Positions 1 to 6,415 of a stretch of 6,415 nt of DNA are shown one piece after another. This DNA is from Actinomycetes bacterium. GTDB lineage: Bacteria > Actinomycetota > Actinomycetes > Streptosporangiales > Streptosporangiaceae. The position numbers and the translations under genes were made by a program. Every line of letters begins with the position of its first letter. Positions within the stretch are counted from its first letter, which is position 1. Where the stretch lies: assembly GCA_023425615.1 (NCBI GenBank), contig JAFACJ010001095.1:1-6415 (forward strand), given 5' to 3'. The notes below the pieces were generated by a model. It made no database searches and had not been told where the DNA came from. It was given only the letters and a program-made list of their open reading frames with translations.

Positions 1-83
1 ACGGCCGCGCAAGCTTCGAGCTCCTCCGCCATGAGTTTCCCCCGTAGCACGGACACAGTGATGTCCCCCCGTTTGGCAGACAT
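1..83 (-). CDS. possible start of a leftward gene, cut by the window edge (uncharacterised)
   Basis: On the minus strand an ATG at 83-81 opens a frame that stays open for 27 codons to the left edge, beginning M-S-A-K-R-G-D-I-T-V and continuing into a charged, helix-prone stretch (M-A-E-E-L-E-A). Most third codon positions are G or C, as expected for this organism, and a divergent gene would explain the A/T-rich gap to its right. There is no Shine-Dalgarno-like sequence before this ATG. A second in-frame ATG at 32-30 follows a G-rich stretch and could be the true start. The frame is also open upstream of 83, so the start is not fixed. The visible part is too short to recognise a family. It may not be a gene at all. 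Confidence 0.33.
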   Translation of the reverse strand, partial: MSAKRGDITVSVLRGKLMAEELEACAA

Positions 84-182
84 GGCTGTTGAAAGAGGTG
101 CGGTTCGACGACCTTCTGAAGGAGTTCGTTCGTCGTGCCCAAGCTCTATTCGCCGGCGTTCTGGCGGCACACTAGAACCCCT

Positions 183-205
183 CGTATTTAGAGTCGCCCG
201 TATTT
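183..205. repeat. short direct repeat CGTATTT, possible operator half-sites
   Basis: CGTATTT occurs at 183-189 and again at 199-205, with starts 16 bases apart. The second copy overlaps the first two bases of the candidate -35 hexamer at 204-209. This placement would suit a regulator binding site, but a seven-base repeat in an A/T-rich stretch can easily arise by chance. Confidence 0.2.
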
Positions 206-233
206 GTTTGGGCGTGCCGCTTTTAGTTTTAAT
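204..233 (+). promoter_or_regulatory. candidate sigma-70-type promoter for the peptidase/giant-protein unit
   Basis: A TTGTTT hexamer at 204-209 (three of six bases match TTGACA, including the TTG) lies 18 bases before TTTAAT at 228-233, which differs from TATAAT at one position. Transcription would then start near 240, leaving a leader of about 40 bases before the GTG at 283. The position in the only A/T-rich part of the gap supports the call. Promoter prediction by eye in actinomycetes is unreliable, and the -35 match is weak. Confidence 0.3.
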
Positions 234-282
234 GGAGACACCTTCGATTGTGTTCTTGTGAGACCGGTGCTTCCCTCGGCTC

Positions 283-1053
283 GTGGAACGAATCTTGAAC
301 TGCCTGCCTTCGAGCAGGACTGATCAGGACTGGCTGATGGAGCACGCCGATCATGCCGGACTCATCGCCATATCCGCCGCCCTGCCCCCGGCGGTCGACC
401 TCCGCGCATCGTGGTGGCAAGTGGGCGATCAGGGGAGCACGGGGTCGTGCGTCGGATGGGCCGTGGCGGATTCGGTGCTGCGCCCGCAGTTCGTCCAGCG
501 GGCGCTGCTGGGCCAAGACGAACGGCTATCTGTGCGCTTCCAATGGATGGCGGCCAAGGAGACCGACCAGTTCGGCGAGAGGCCCACGACGTTCATCGAG
601 GACGATGGGACCAGCCTGAAGGCGGCACTCGACGTCGCGCGCAAGTTCGGGTGCGTCAAGGAAGACGTTCTGCCGTTCAGTTCCGGAAAGCTGTTCCAGG
701 GCACGGCCTCCGTCTTCTACGCGCTGGCCGCCAAGTTGAGGATCGCGGCCTACTTCAACCTCGGCCGGGACCTGGACGCATGGCGCCGATGGCTGGCAGG
801 TAACGGCCCGATATTGACCAGGCTCGACGTTGACGACACTTGGGACCGCGCCACCGATACCAAGGGCGTGCTCGCTGAATACGAGCAAGGAACCGCGCGG
901 GGCGGCCACGCCGTCGCCCTGGTGGGATACGACGCAAACCATTTCATCGTCCGCAACAGCTGGGGCACCGGTTGGGGCGACGGCGGATTCGCCTACGCCA
1001 CGCTCGACTACGCGCGCGTTGCCTTTACCGAGGCATATGGGGTCATCTCCTAA
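283..1053 (+). CDS. papain-like cysteine peptidase (family C1), cytoplasmic
   Basis: This is a complete 256-residue protein predicted to hydrolyse peptide bonds with a Cys-His pair. The full papain set is visible: oxyanion Gln50 and nucleophile Cys56 in D-Q-G-S-T-G-S-C-V-G-W, His209 in G-G-H-A-V-A-L-V-G-Y, and Asn225 in R-N-S-W-G-T-G-W-G-D-G-G. The P-P-A-V-D-L-R sequence (35-41) is the usual start of the mature C1 fold. G-T-S-L-K-A-A-L (109-116) and G-P-I-L (175-178) are also typical of bacterial C1 proteins. No Sec signal peptide, lipobox, Tat motif or long inhibitory propeptide is present; only about 34 residues precede the fold, so it probably acts inside the cell. The GTG at 283 has no obvious ribosome binding site. 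An in-frame ATG at 337 has AGGA seven bases upstream and would give 238 residues. I keep GTG 283 because the residues it adds (L-N-C-L-P-S...D-W) match my recollection of the conserved N-terminus in related actinobacterial peptidases. The giant gene starts 15 bases downstream. Confidence 0.93.
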   Translation: MERILNCLPSSRTDQDWLMEHADHAGLIAISAALPPAVDLRASWWQVGDQGSTGSCVGWAVADSVLRPQFVQRALLGQDERLSVRFQWMAAKETDQFGERPTTFIEDDGTSLKAALDVARKFGCVKEDVLPFSSGKLFQGTASVFYALAAKLRIAAYFNLGRDLDAWRRWLAGNGPILTRLDVDDTWDRATDTKGVLAEYEQGTARGGHAVALVGYDANHFIVRNSWGTGWGDGGFAYATLDYARVAFTEAYGVIS

Positions 1054-1057
1054 CTAC

Positions 1058-1063
1058 GGGGGT
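1058..1063 (+). promoter_or_regulatory. ribosome binding site of the giant gene
   Basis: GGGGGT at 1058-1063 differs from the ideal GGAGGT at one base and ends five bases before the ATG at 1069. An in-frame TAA at 1063-1065 lies immediately upstream, so the giant protein cannot start any earlier. Site and stop together fix the start. The site sits inside the 15-base gap after the peptidase stop, which points to translation from a shared mRNA. Confidence 0.75.
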
Positions 1064-1068
1064 AAGCG

Positions 1069-4000
1069 ATGTCCGGCGACAACGCGTTGCTGCTGGTAGG
1101 ACAGGCTCTCGGAGTGATCGACGAGATGGGGGAGCCGCAGGGGGAGTTCTTCGGCGCCCCGCTGGCCACCATCCAGCGGACGCTCGCCGACCGGTTCCGC
1201 CGGGAACGGCTCGTCGAGGCGCTGGACCTGCTCCTAGAACGCGATCCCGGCCAGGAGGACGGGCCGGAGGACTCGAGCCGCCGTTACCGCCTGATTCCCG
1301 CGGGACTGCGTGGTCGGCTGACGCTGGTGGCGGTCCGACGCGCTGAGACCGCGGTCACCTTCGCGATCGAGGCGCAGTTCCCCGTAGGTCCGCAGACGGA
1401 CGTCCGTCTGGAAGTCCCCCTTCTAAGCGCGGAGGGAGACGGAGCCGATCCCGTCATGGTGGCAGGCACACCCGATGGTCGGATCCGTGTCCGGATGACA
1501 CACACGATCGTGGCGGCGACTGTCGTGTTGTCGGCTGCGGCCTGGGCCGAGGCGGGCGCACCCCGAGGATCATTCGGGGTACGGGTCTCCGGCCTGACCC
1601 GCGGTGGCACGGCCGTGCCCGATCTGGACTTCTCGACCGAGCAACTAGCCGGTGGCGCGGTGGACGCGATCGTGTCGATCCTCAGGCTCGTGCTCGACGC
1701 GTCCGGGGCGACAGTCACCCCTGTGGTCGCGCTCCTGGCCGACCACCTGCCCGGCGTGCTCGGCCTCGACTCCTCACCCGTCCCGCTGGCCGATCTGGCA
1801 CAGGACCCGGACGCCCTGCGCTCCTGGCTAGCCCGACTCACCGCCGACACCGAGGTGTTCAGGGCCTGGTTCGGTCACCTTGCCGGTCTGCTCGGCGACG
1901 AGACCCCCGCCTCGAGTACCGCCCCGACCGGGCAGGATCCGTGGACGCTCGCCCTCACGGCGGCCGACTCCAGTCCCCGTGTCGAGCTGCGCATGTGGTT
2001 GGCGGAGGATACGGCCACCTATCTGTCGCTGGAGCTGCTGGCACGCTTTGAGGGGGAGGCGCCGAGCCTCGCCGCACTCGACGCGAGTGTCGAACTGCTG
2101 CGGCTGCCGCTGACCGGCGCAGGGCCGGTCGTGATCCTTCAGACCGGTGCCCTGGTGGTGCGCGGCCGCTCGGACGGATCCGACCTGATCGACACCGATG
2201 ACCTCGGCATCGGCTCGCTCGCCGGGGGCATCCGCTGGTCGTCCGAGGGGATCCGGCCGGTGCTCGAGGTGCGGCGCGTCCGGTTGCCGGGCACTTCCGC
2301 AGTCCTACCCCAGCTGGACCTCACCGATGCCAACGCCCTGGCCGACACCGTGAAGGCCGAAGCCAGGGAGTTCCTGAAGCGTAGGCTCGGCGCACCCGGA
2401 CGGCTCGAGGACGCGCTGCTGGCGCTCACCGGGCTCGACGGCATCGCGCCCCCGCTCGACCTGACACTACTGACCACCGCACCCACCCGGGCTCTCGCCG
2501 ACTACCACCGCAGGTGCGTGCTCGACGGCGTCTGGGCCGACCGGCAGTTCCGCGCTCTCGGCACACTCCTCGGAGTGGATGCGGCCACGCCCGTCGAACC
2601 CTCCGGCACCCCGCCTGACGCCTGGCGGCTCAGGGTGTTCGGCGCCGACGAGGCCGGAATGGAGCTGGTGGCCTCGGCGGCCGTCGAAGGAGAGCGGGTG
2701 ACGCTCGAGGTCGGCCTGGCCTTCTTCCTGACCGCACAGGTGCCGGAGAGCGCGGCGGCGTTCAAGTTCGGAACCAGGATCGGCGTGGTGTCGTTCCTGT
2801 TCGAACCGGGAGGCATCACCACGACGAGGCTGCTGCCCGCCATAGCGGCGTCCTGGACCATCGGGGGGCTTCTGCCCGAGGACCTGCCGCTGCGCTGCCA
2901 GGGTTGGACCGGCCGACTACTCTGGCGTCCGGGCAGGCCGGTCGAGGTGGAGAACGAGCTCACCGGGCTGGCGCTGACCGTGCCGGAAACGCTCGAGCTG
3001 GGCACGCTCGCTCTACCGCCGCAGCCGGATCTCACCCGACTCGACCTGGGTCTCGGCCTTGACACCGATGCGGTCCGCAGCCTCCTGACCTTCCTGGCCG
3101 GGCGCGCTCTGGCGGGGTTCCGGCCCGAGGACGATCCCGTCCCGGATCTGCTCACCTCGGTGATCGCAGCCGTGATCAGGGCGCTGCCCGAGGACCTGTC
3201 GAACCCGGTGGCGGTCCTGCGCGACCTCACAGCCGATCCCTTCCGTGTGGAAGGCCCATTGGGCCCGTTGATGCCCGAGCTGTGCGATCTGCTGTCGTCG
3301 TTGCTGACGGGCACAGACGGAGCCGGTACCGCGCAGGCACCCTGGACGCTGCCTCTGGGAGACCTGAGCGCCGTCGGCTGGTTCAGCCGAGATGAGCCCG
3401 ACACCGGTGGTCCAAACCTGGATCTGTACGACAGGCTTGCGCTGACCGACCGCATTCTCGAACTCGACGCCCTGCTCGCCGACGGCGACGGTCTGGTAGT
3501 CACCGATCCCGATCGGCCATTCGACCTCACCGTCCCGTGCGCCCATGCCGACGTGATCGCGGACCCCTTGGCGGTGAGGGCGATCATGGAGCGGCTCGAC
3601 GAGTGGAAAGCGGCCGAGCCGGACGCCCCGACCGTGATCGTGCTGCCCGGCCTGCTCGGCACTCGCACGCTGGGCCCCCTGCTGGAAGCGCTCGCCGCCG
3701 AGCCTCAGTTGGTCGACCTGAACCGGGTCGCCGGCGGGCCCGACCCCCTGGACCTGTCCAGGTACCGTGCCGCCCCGGTCCATGTCGTGGTGCTCGACGA
3801 CCGGAAGACAGCGCAGATCGACACCGTCCTGACCCGGTTGAGGGAGCTGCATCCCGGCCGGAAGTTCACCGCCATCGGGGTGTCACTGGCCGCACCCGCG
3901 CTGCTGGCTGCCGTCCGCGCGAAGCCGGACGCCTACACCGGAGTGATCTGTGTCGCCTCGCCCGCCGACGGACTGCCCGCACCGGTGAACGACACCGTCC

Positions 4001-6415
4001 TAGCCTCGACGGTTCATCTGCTCAACGGTTTTTCCCTGCCGGACGGCCAACACAGCCGCGCCCTGAAACTGATCGGAGGACTTCTGGCCGGGTGGACGGT
4101 CGACGCGACCGGCGGCCGGGCACCGTTGACCACCCCTTTGGAACTGCTGGCCGCCGAGCCGTTCGTGCCCGATGACGGATTCGGGCCTGCGCTGCGCATC
4201 GGCGGCGTGTGCGGCAGCGGCTTGGCGGACCTGGCCGGACAGCTGATGCTCGGCGAACCGGTGGGGCTTCCCCGAGCCTTCGTCGGGGGGCTGGAGGCCG
4301 ACCTGCTCTCTTCGGCCTCGACCGCGGTCCGGGCGACGGCCCGGTTGGATCTTGCCGCCTTCGGACCGGCTCCGACCGGCCTTCCGGCGTTGACCGTCCA
4401 TCTGCGGATCGGCAAGCCGGACACACCCCTGGTGGGTCCTGCGTCACCCGGTCGGGAGGTCCAAATCGGTGCCATCGACCTGCACCTTGTCATGGACCTG
4501 CGGTCCCGAACCGCCGAAGCCAGGCTGACGCTCCTCGACGTCATGGTGCGCGGCGCACACCATCCCCGGCTGACCCGGGACGATGCGCCCTTCTCCGACT
4601 GCCTCTACCAGGCGGTGCGGGCGGTCTCCGACCTGGCCCTCGCGGGCGACACTGCGCTCGCCGAGTCTCTTGCACTCCTTCGGGACGGACTCGGCATCGT
4701 GCGACGCCTGCCCTCCGGTGAGCACCGCGTTCTCGACGATGCTCTCGCGGCTCTGCTGGACGACCCCGCCGCATGGCTCACCGACAGGCTCGCGGCACTC
4801 CTCGACACTCAGATCCTCGGTCTGCACCCCGACACGTCCGCCCCCGCGGGCCGCCGGCGCTGGGTCAGGGGCGGCCCGGACGAACCCGTGCGGATCACCC
4901 TCACCTCCCAGCCCTGGACGGTCCTCGTCGAGGCCACGGCACCTGCCGGACCCATCACCGTGAACGGCCGCTGGACGGTCGTCGTCGGTGAAAGCATTGA
5001 CCTGGATGTGGGGGTCGGCGCAGGTCCGCTGAGCATTACCCGCAGGGCGGACGGCACCCTCGTCGTCGACGGCCCTCAGCCGGGCGGAACGGCGGTGCTC
5101 AGCCAGGCGGGCGGCCCTCCGGAACCCGGAGCGCTCGAACGGCTCGCCACACCGATCGGCGCCATGCTGGCAGCCCACCTGGTGGGTGTCCTGGCCGGGC
5201 TCACCGGAGCCGAGCGGCGCGCGCTGGCCGATCTGCTCCTGGACCCGGCCGCCTCGCTCCACCGGCTGCTCGGCGCCGCCCCCCAGGTCCTGCCGGAGCT
5301 GCTGGCGCAGGCGGCCGCACTGCTGGGCCTCGAGACCAGCGCTGCGGGGGTCTCCCTCATCCCCGGGCTGCTGGCGCTCGACGGCGGCCCGGTGGACGGC
5401 CGACCGGCACTCACCCTGTCCACACCGCAGGAGCTCAGGCCCCTCCCGGAGATCGGGCTCTCGGTGAGCACCATGATCACCGTGGACGAGGCTCGGCACG
5501 TTCATCCCGGGCTGCGCGCGCAGCTGCGGATCAGCCCGCCGGGGTGGCCGTCCTTCGGAGTGCGGCTGACCCTGACGGCAGCCGGTCCCCGCATCGAACT
5601 CGACCTTGACGGAGGCGCTTGGTTCGAGGTGGTTCCGCACTTCGTCGGGTTGGGCGCGCTGACCGGGCCTCTGCTGGACCGGCTCCTGCCCAGGACGCTC
5701 GATGCGATCGTCGACCACACACCGAACGGTGCGCTCAAGACGGCAGCCCTGGAGGTGGCCCGCGCCCTGGACGTCTACGGGACGGGCTTCGGCGACGGAG
5801 CGCGCAAGCTCGCCGAACTGACTCCGGACCATGTGGCGAGCCGGGCCGCGAACCTGGTCGCTCCGGCCGTGTCCCTGCTGGAAACCCTGATCGGTGCGAC
5901 CCTGCCACCGGGCACGATCACCCCCGCCGGGCAGGGCGTTCGCCTCCGGCTGCCCGCACTGCTCGGTGGTGAGCTGAGCCTCACGGCCGCCTTCGCCCCG
6001 TTCGCGGCGACGATCGGCGTGCACGGAATCGAGGCGGGTCCCGTGGTCGCCGACGTCGAGTTCACTGGTTCGGTCAGCGCGCCGGTCTTCGCGGGATCCG
6101 TCCGGGTGGGGCTGGACCTGCGGGAGGCGATCGGCCTCGCCGACCGGCCGACCCTGTCCCTCGCCGTCGCCGAAAGCACACCGCTCACGATCTCCTTTGA
6201 CCCGCTCGGCACCGCCAACACCGCCGACGTCTCTGTCGAGTTCACTCCGGAACAGCGGTTCACCGCCACCCCGGCGGGGACGGCGATGCTGGTGGAGCGG
6301 CTGGCGGTGCTCCCGGGTCTGCACGCGGCCGTCGCACTGCTCGGCCCGGCGCTCGACGAGCAGATCATCCCGAGCCAGGCGGTCACCCTGCGGTCGCTGC
6401 TCGTCGGCGCCGGAC
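1069..6415 (+). CDS. giant modular protein, partial at its C-terminus (at least 1782 residues), function unknown
   Basis: The frame opens at ATG 1069 and has no stop up to the last base, giving 1782 complete codons plus one base. Strong G/C preference at third positions along its whole length and a fixed start make it certainly coding. No signal peptide is seen (N-terminus M-S-G-D-N-A-L-L-L-V-G-Q), and no convincing membrane segment. The protein alternates helical, Leu/Ala-rich blocks (about residues 191-277, 665-750, 1175-1250, 1355-1430, 1532-1620 and 1740 onward) with blocks of alternating hydrophobic and polar residues that look like beta strands. Recurrent motifs show that parts of it are diverged copies of one module. 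Residues 853-975 resemble an alpha/beta-hydrolase core. Seven or so scattered Cys residues form no zinc motif, and I see no Walker, kinase or nuclease motif. It follows the C1 peptidase by 15 bases and is probably co-transcribed with it. It could belong to the poorly characterised DUF6603-type giant proteins; this is a suggestion from general character, not a motif match. Confidence 0.93.
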   Translation, partial: MSGDNALLLVGQALGVIDEMGEPQGEFFGAPLATIQRTLADRFRRERLVEALDLLLERDPGQEDGPEDSSRRYRLIPAGLRGRLTLVAVRRAETAVTFAIEAQFPVGPQTDVRLEVPLLSAEGDGADPVMVAGTPDGRIRVRMTHTIVAATVVLSAAAWAEAGAPRGSFGVRVSGLTRGGTAVPDLDFSTEQLAGGAVDAIVSILRLVLDASGATVTPVVALLADHLPGVLGLDSSPVPLADLAQDPDALRSWLARLTADTEVFRAWFGHLAGLLGDETPASSTAPTGQDPWTLALTAADSSPRVELRMWLAEDTATYLSLELLARFEGEAPSLAALDASVELLRLPLTGAGPVVILQTGALVVRGRSDGSDLIDTDDLGIGSLAGGIRWSSEGIRPVLEVRRVRLPGTSAVLPQLDLTDANALADTVKAEAREFLKRRLGAPGRLEDALLALTGLDGIAPPLDLTLLTTAPTRALADYHRRCVLDGVWADRQFRALGTLLGVDAATPVEPSGTPPDAWRLRVFGADEAGMELVASAAVEGERVTLEVGLAFFLTAQVPESAAAFKFGTRIGVVSFLFEPGGITTTRLLPAIAASWTIGGLLPEDLPLRCQGWTGRLLWRPGRPVEVENELTGLALTVPETLELGTLALPPQPDLTRLDLGLGLDTDAVRSLLTFLAGRALAGFRPEDDPVPDLLTSVIAAVIRALPEDLSNPVAVLRDLTADPFRVEGPLGPLMPELCDLLSSLLTGTDGAGTAQAPWTLPLGDLSAVGWFSRDEPDTGGPNLDLYDRLALTDRILELDALLADGDGLVVTDPDRPFDLTVPCAHADVIADPLAVRAIMERLDEWKAAEPDAPTVIVLPGLLGTRTLGPLLEALAAEPQLVDLNRVAGGPDPLDLSRYRAAPVHVVVLDDRKTAQIDTVLTRLRELHPGRKFTAIGVSLAAPALLAAVRAKPDAYTGVICVASPADGLPAPVNDTVLASTVHLLNGFSLPDGQHSRALKLIGGLLAGWTVDATGGRAPLTTPLELLAAEPFVPDDGFGPALRIGGVCGSGLADLAGQLMLGEPVGLPRAFVGGLEADLLSSASTAVRATARLDLAAFGPAPTGLPALTVHLRIGKPDTPLVGPASPGREVQIGAIDLHLVMDLRSRTAEARLTLLDVMVRGAHHPRLTRDDAPFSDCLYQAVRAVSDLALAGDTALAESLALLRDGLGIVRRLPSGEHRVLDDALAALLDDPAAWLTDRLAALLDTQILGLHPDTSAPAGRRRWVRGGPDEPVRITLTSQPWTVLVEATAPAGPITVNGRWTVVVGESIDLDVGVGAGPLSITRRADGTLVVDGPQPGGTAVLSQAGGPPEPGALERLATPIGAMLAAHLVGVLAGLTGAERRALADLLLDPAASLHRLLGAAPQVLPELLAQAAALLGLETSAAGVSLIPGLLALDGGPVDGRPALTLSTPQELRPLPEIGLSVSTMITVDEARHVHPGLRAQLRISPPGWPSFGVRLTLTAAGPRIELDLDGGAWFEVVPHFVGLGALTGPLLDRLLPRTLDAIVDHTPNGALKTAALEVARALDVYGTGFGDGARKLAELTPDHVASRAANLVAPAVSLLETLIGATLPPGTITPAGQGVRLRLPALLGGELSLTAAFAPFAATIGVHGIEAGPVVADVEFTGSVSAPVFAGSVRVGLDLREAIGLADRPTLSLAVAESTPLTISFDPLGTANTADVSVEFTPEQRFTATPAGTAMLVERLAVLPGLHAAVALLGPALDEQIIPSQAVTLRSLLVGAG
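1639..6415 (+). repeat. diverged internal modules of the giant protein
   Basis: A [DN]-P-x-A-x-L-type motif occurs at residues 246 (D-P-D-A-L), 712 (N-P-V-A-V-L), 1232 (D-P-A-A-W-L) and 1392 (D-P-A-A-S-L), each near the end of a Leu/Ala-rich helical block. The first two copies are each followed by the start of a beta block with nearly the same words: Q-D-P-W-T-L at 289-294 and Q-A-P-W-T-L at 756-761. Both motif pairs are therefore offset by 466-467 residues. The third copy is followed by Q-P-W-T-V at 1281-1285, and the fourth by a weaker R-P-A-L-T-L at 1445-1450. The helical blocks also share V-L-G-L-D-S-S (230-236) and L-L-G-L-E-T-S (1418-1424). The copies are too diverged to show at DNA level, so the duplication is old. 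Exact unit borders cannot be set by eye. Confidence 0.55.
3625..3993 (+). other. alpha/beta-hydrolase-like segment inside the giant protein
   Basis: Within about residues 853-975 the strand order looks like a hydrolase core. A strand with an oxyanion-type loop comes first (T-V-I-V-L-P-G-L-L-G-T, 855-865), followed by a second strand V-H-V-V-V-L-D-D (904-911). Next comes a helix ending in R-E-L-H-P-G-R-K, then a strand-turn-helix A-I-G-V-S-L-A-A-P-A-L-L (935-946) placed like a nucleophile elbow with Ser939. A last strand reads V-I-C-V-A-S-P-A-D (959-967). The elbow is G-x-S-x-A rather than G-x-S-x-G, and I cannot assign the catalytic acid or His; D967, D992, H983 and H995 are only candidates. 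It may be inactive or only superficially similar. Confidence 0.4.

Larger units (their letters stand above)
84..282. other. intergenic region, locally A/T-rich
   Basis: This stretch lies between the possible leftward start and the peptidase gene. Within 181-240, 33 of 60 bases are A or T, in sharp contrast to the G+C-rich coding sequence on its right, which is typical of a promoter-bearing gap in an actinomycete. A TGA at 259-261 closes the peptidase reading frame upstream, so that gene cannot begin before 262. The + strand frame from ATG 31 to the stop at 259-261 (76 codons) has an Arg/Ser/Pro-rich, non-globular product and no clear ribosome binding site, so I do not call it a gene. A short hairpin (CGCC at 151-154 with GGCG at 163-166) has no T-tract and is not a terminator. 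Confidence 0.6.

Noticed and set aside
151..166. Hairpin as a transcription terminator
   Set aside because: The stem is only four base pairs (CGCC/GGCG) with an eight-base loop and no following T-tract on either side that would fit an intrinsic terminator.
31..261. Plus-strand open frame of 76 codons at the left edge
   Set aside because: Its product is Arg/Ser/Pro-rich with a Leu/Val-rich tail created by the A/T-rich stretch. It has no ribosome binding site and covers the candidate promoter, so chance is the simplest explanation.
1054..1068. Transcription break between the peptidase and the giant gene
   Set aside because: The gap is only 15 bases and contains the ribosome binding site. There is no room for a terminator or promoter, so the two genes are read as an operon.
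2502..3668. Minus-strand open frame of 388 codons
   Set aside because: Ser/Arg/Pro-rich, low-complexity product antisense to the giant gene, with no recognisable motif. It is a shadow frame.
3537..4175. Plus-strand open frame of 212 codons in another frame of the giant gene
   Set aside because: Arg/Pro/Gly-rich product typical of an out-of-frame reading of G+C-rich coding sequence. The giant frame runs through it without a break.
4201..4230. A second nucleophile-like motif C-G-S-G in the giant protein
   Set aside because: It sits in a Gly-rich turn (G-G-V-C-G-S-G-L) without a strand-elbow-helix arrangement as clear as that at Ser939, and Gly/Ser clusters are common in this composition.
4444..6324. 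Minus-strand open frame of 626 codons
   Set aside because: It lies wholly antisense to the giant gene. Its product is rich in Arg, Gly, Gln and Glu with no hydrophobic core, as expected from reading high-G+C codons backwards. The + strand frame has the better codon bias and a longer span.

Overview
The window looks like chromosomal or accessory DNA from a high-G+C actinomycete, probably Streptomyces or a close relative. The G+C content is visibly high, nearly every third codon position in the two main genes is G or C, the genes are tightly packed, and a GTG start is the likeliest start of the first gene. No tRNA, rRNA, CRISPR array, transposase or integrase was seen.

Layout: (1) Bases 1-83 may carry the first 27 codons of a leftward gene that runs off the left edge; this is a weak call. 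(2) Bases 84-282 are a non-coding, locally A/T-rich stretch between divergent starts, with one plausible rightward promoter and a short direct repeat. (3) Bases 283-1053 encode a complete papain-like (family C1) cysteine peptidase. Its Gln-Cys-His-Asn catalytic set is intact, and it has no signal peptide and no recognisable long propeptide. (4) After a 15-base gap containing a good ribosome binding site, a reading frame opens at 1069 and stays open to the last base at 6415. It encodes at least 1782 residues of a giant protein whose end lies outside the window. I read the whole frame codon by codon and found no stop.

The giant protein alternates leucine/alanine-rich helical blocks with beta-rich blocks. 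It contains several diverged copies of one module, visible as a recurring [DN]-P-x-A-x-L motif followed roughly 45 residues later by a strand beginning P-W-T-L or similar. It also carries an embedded stretch (about residues 853-975) that resembles the core of an alpha/beta-hydrolase, with a non-canonical G-V-S-L-A nucleophile elbow. I cannot name its function. The giant proteins annotated DUF6603 are the first family I would test it against.

The two rightward genes are almost certainly one transcription unit. The inferred theme is an intracellular papain-type peptidase paired with a giant modular partner, possibly its substrate, scaffold or regulator. That pairing is the most interesting aspect of the window and its function is unknown to me.
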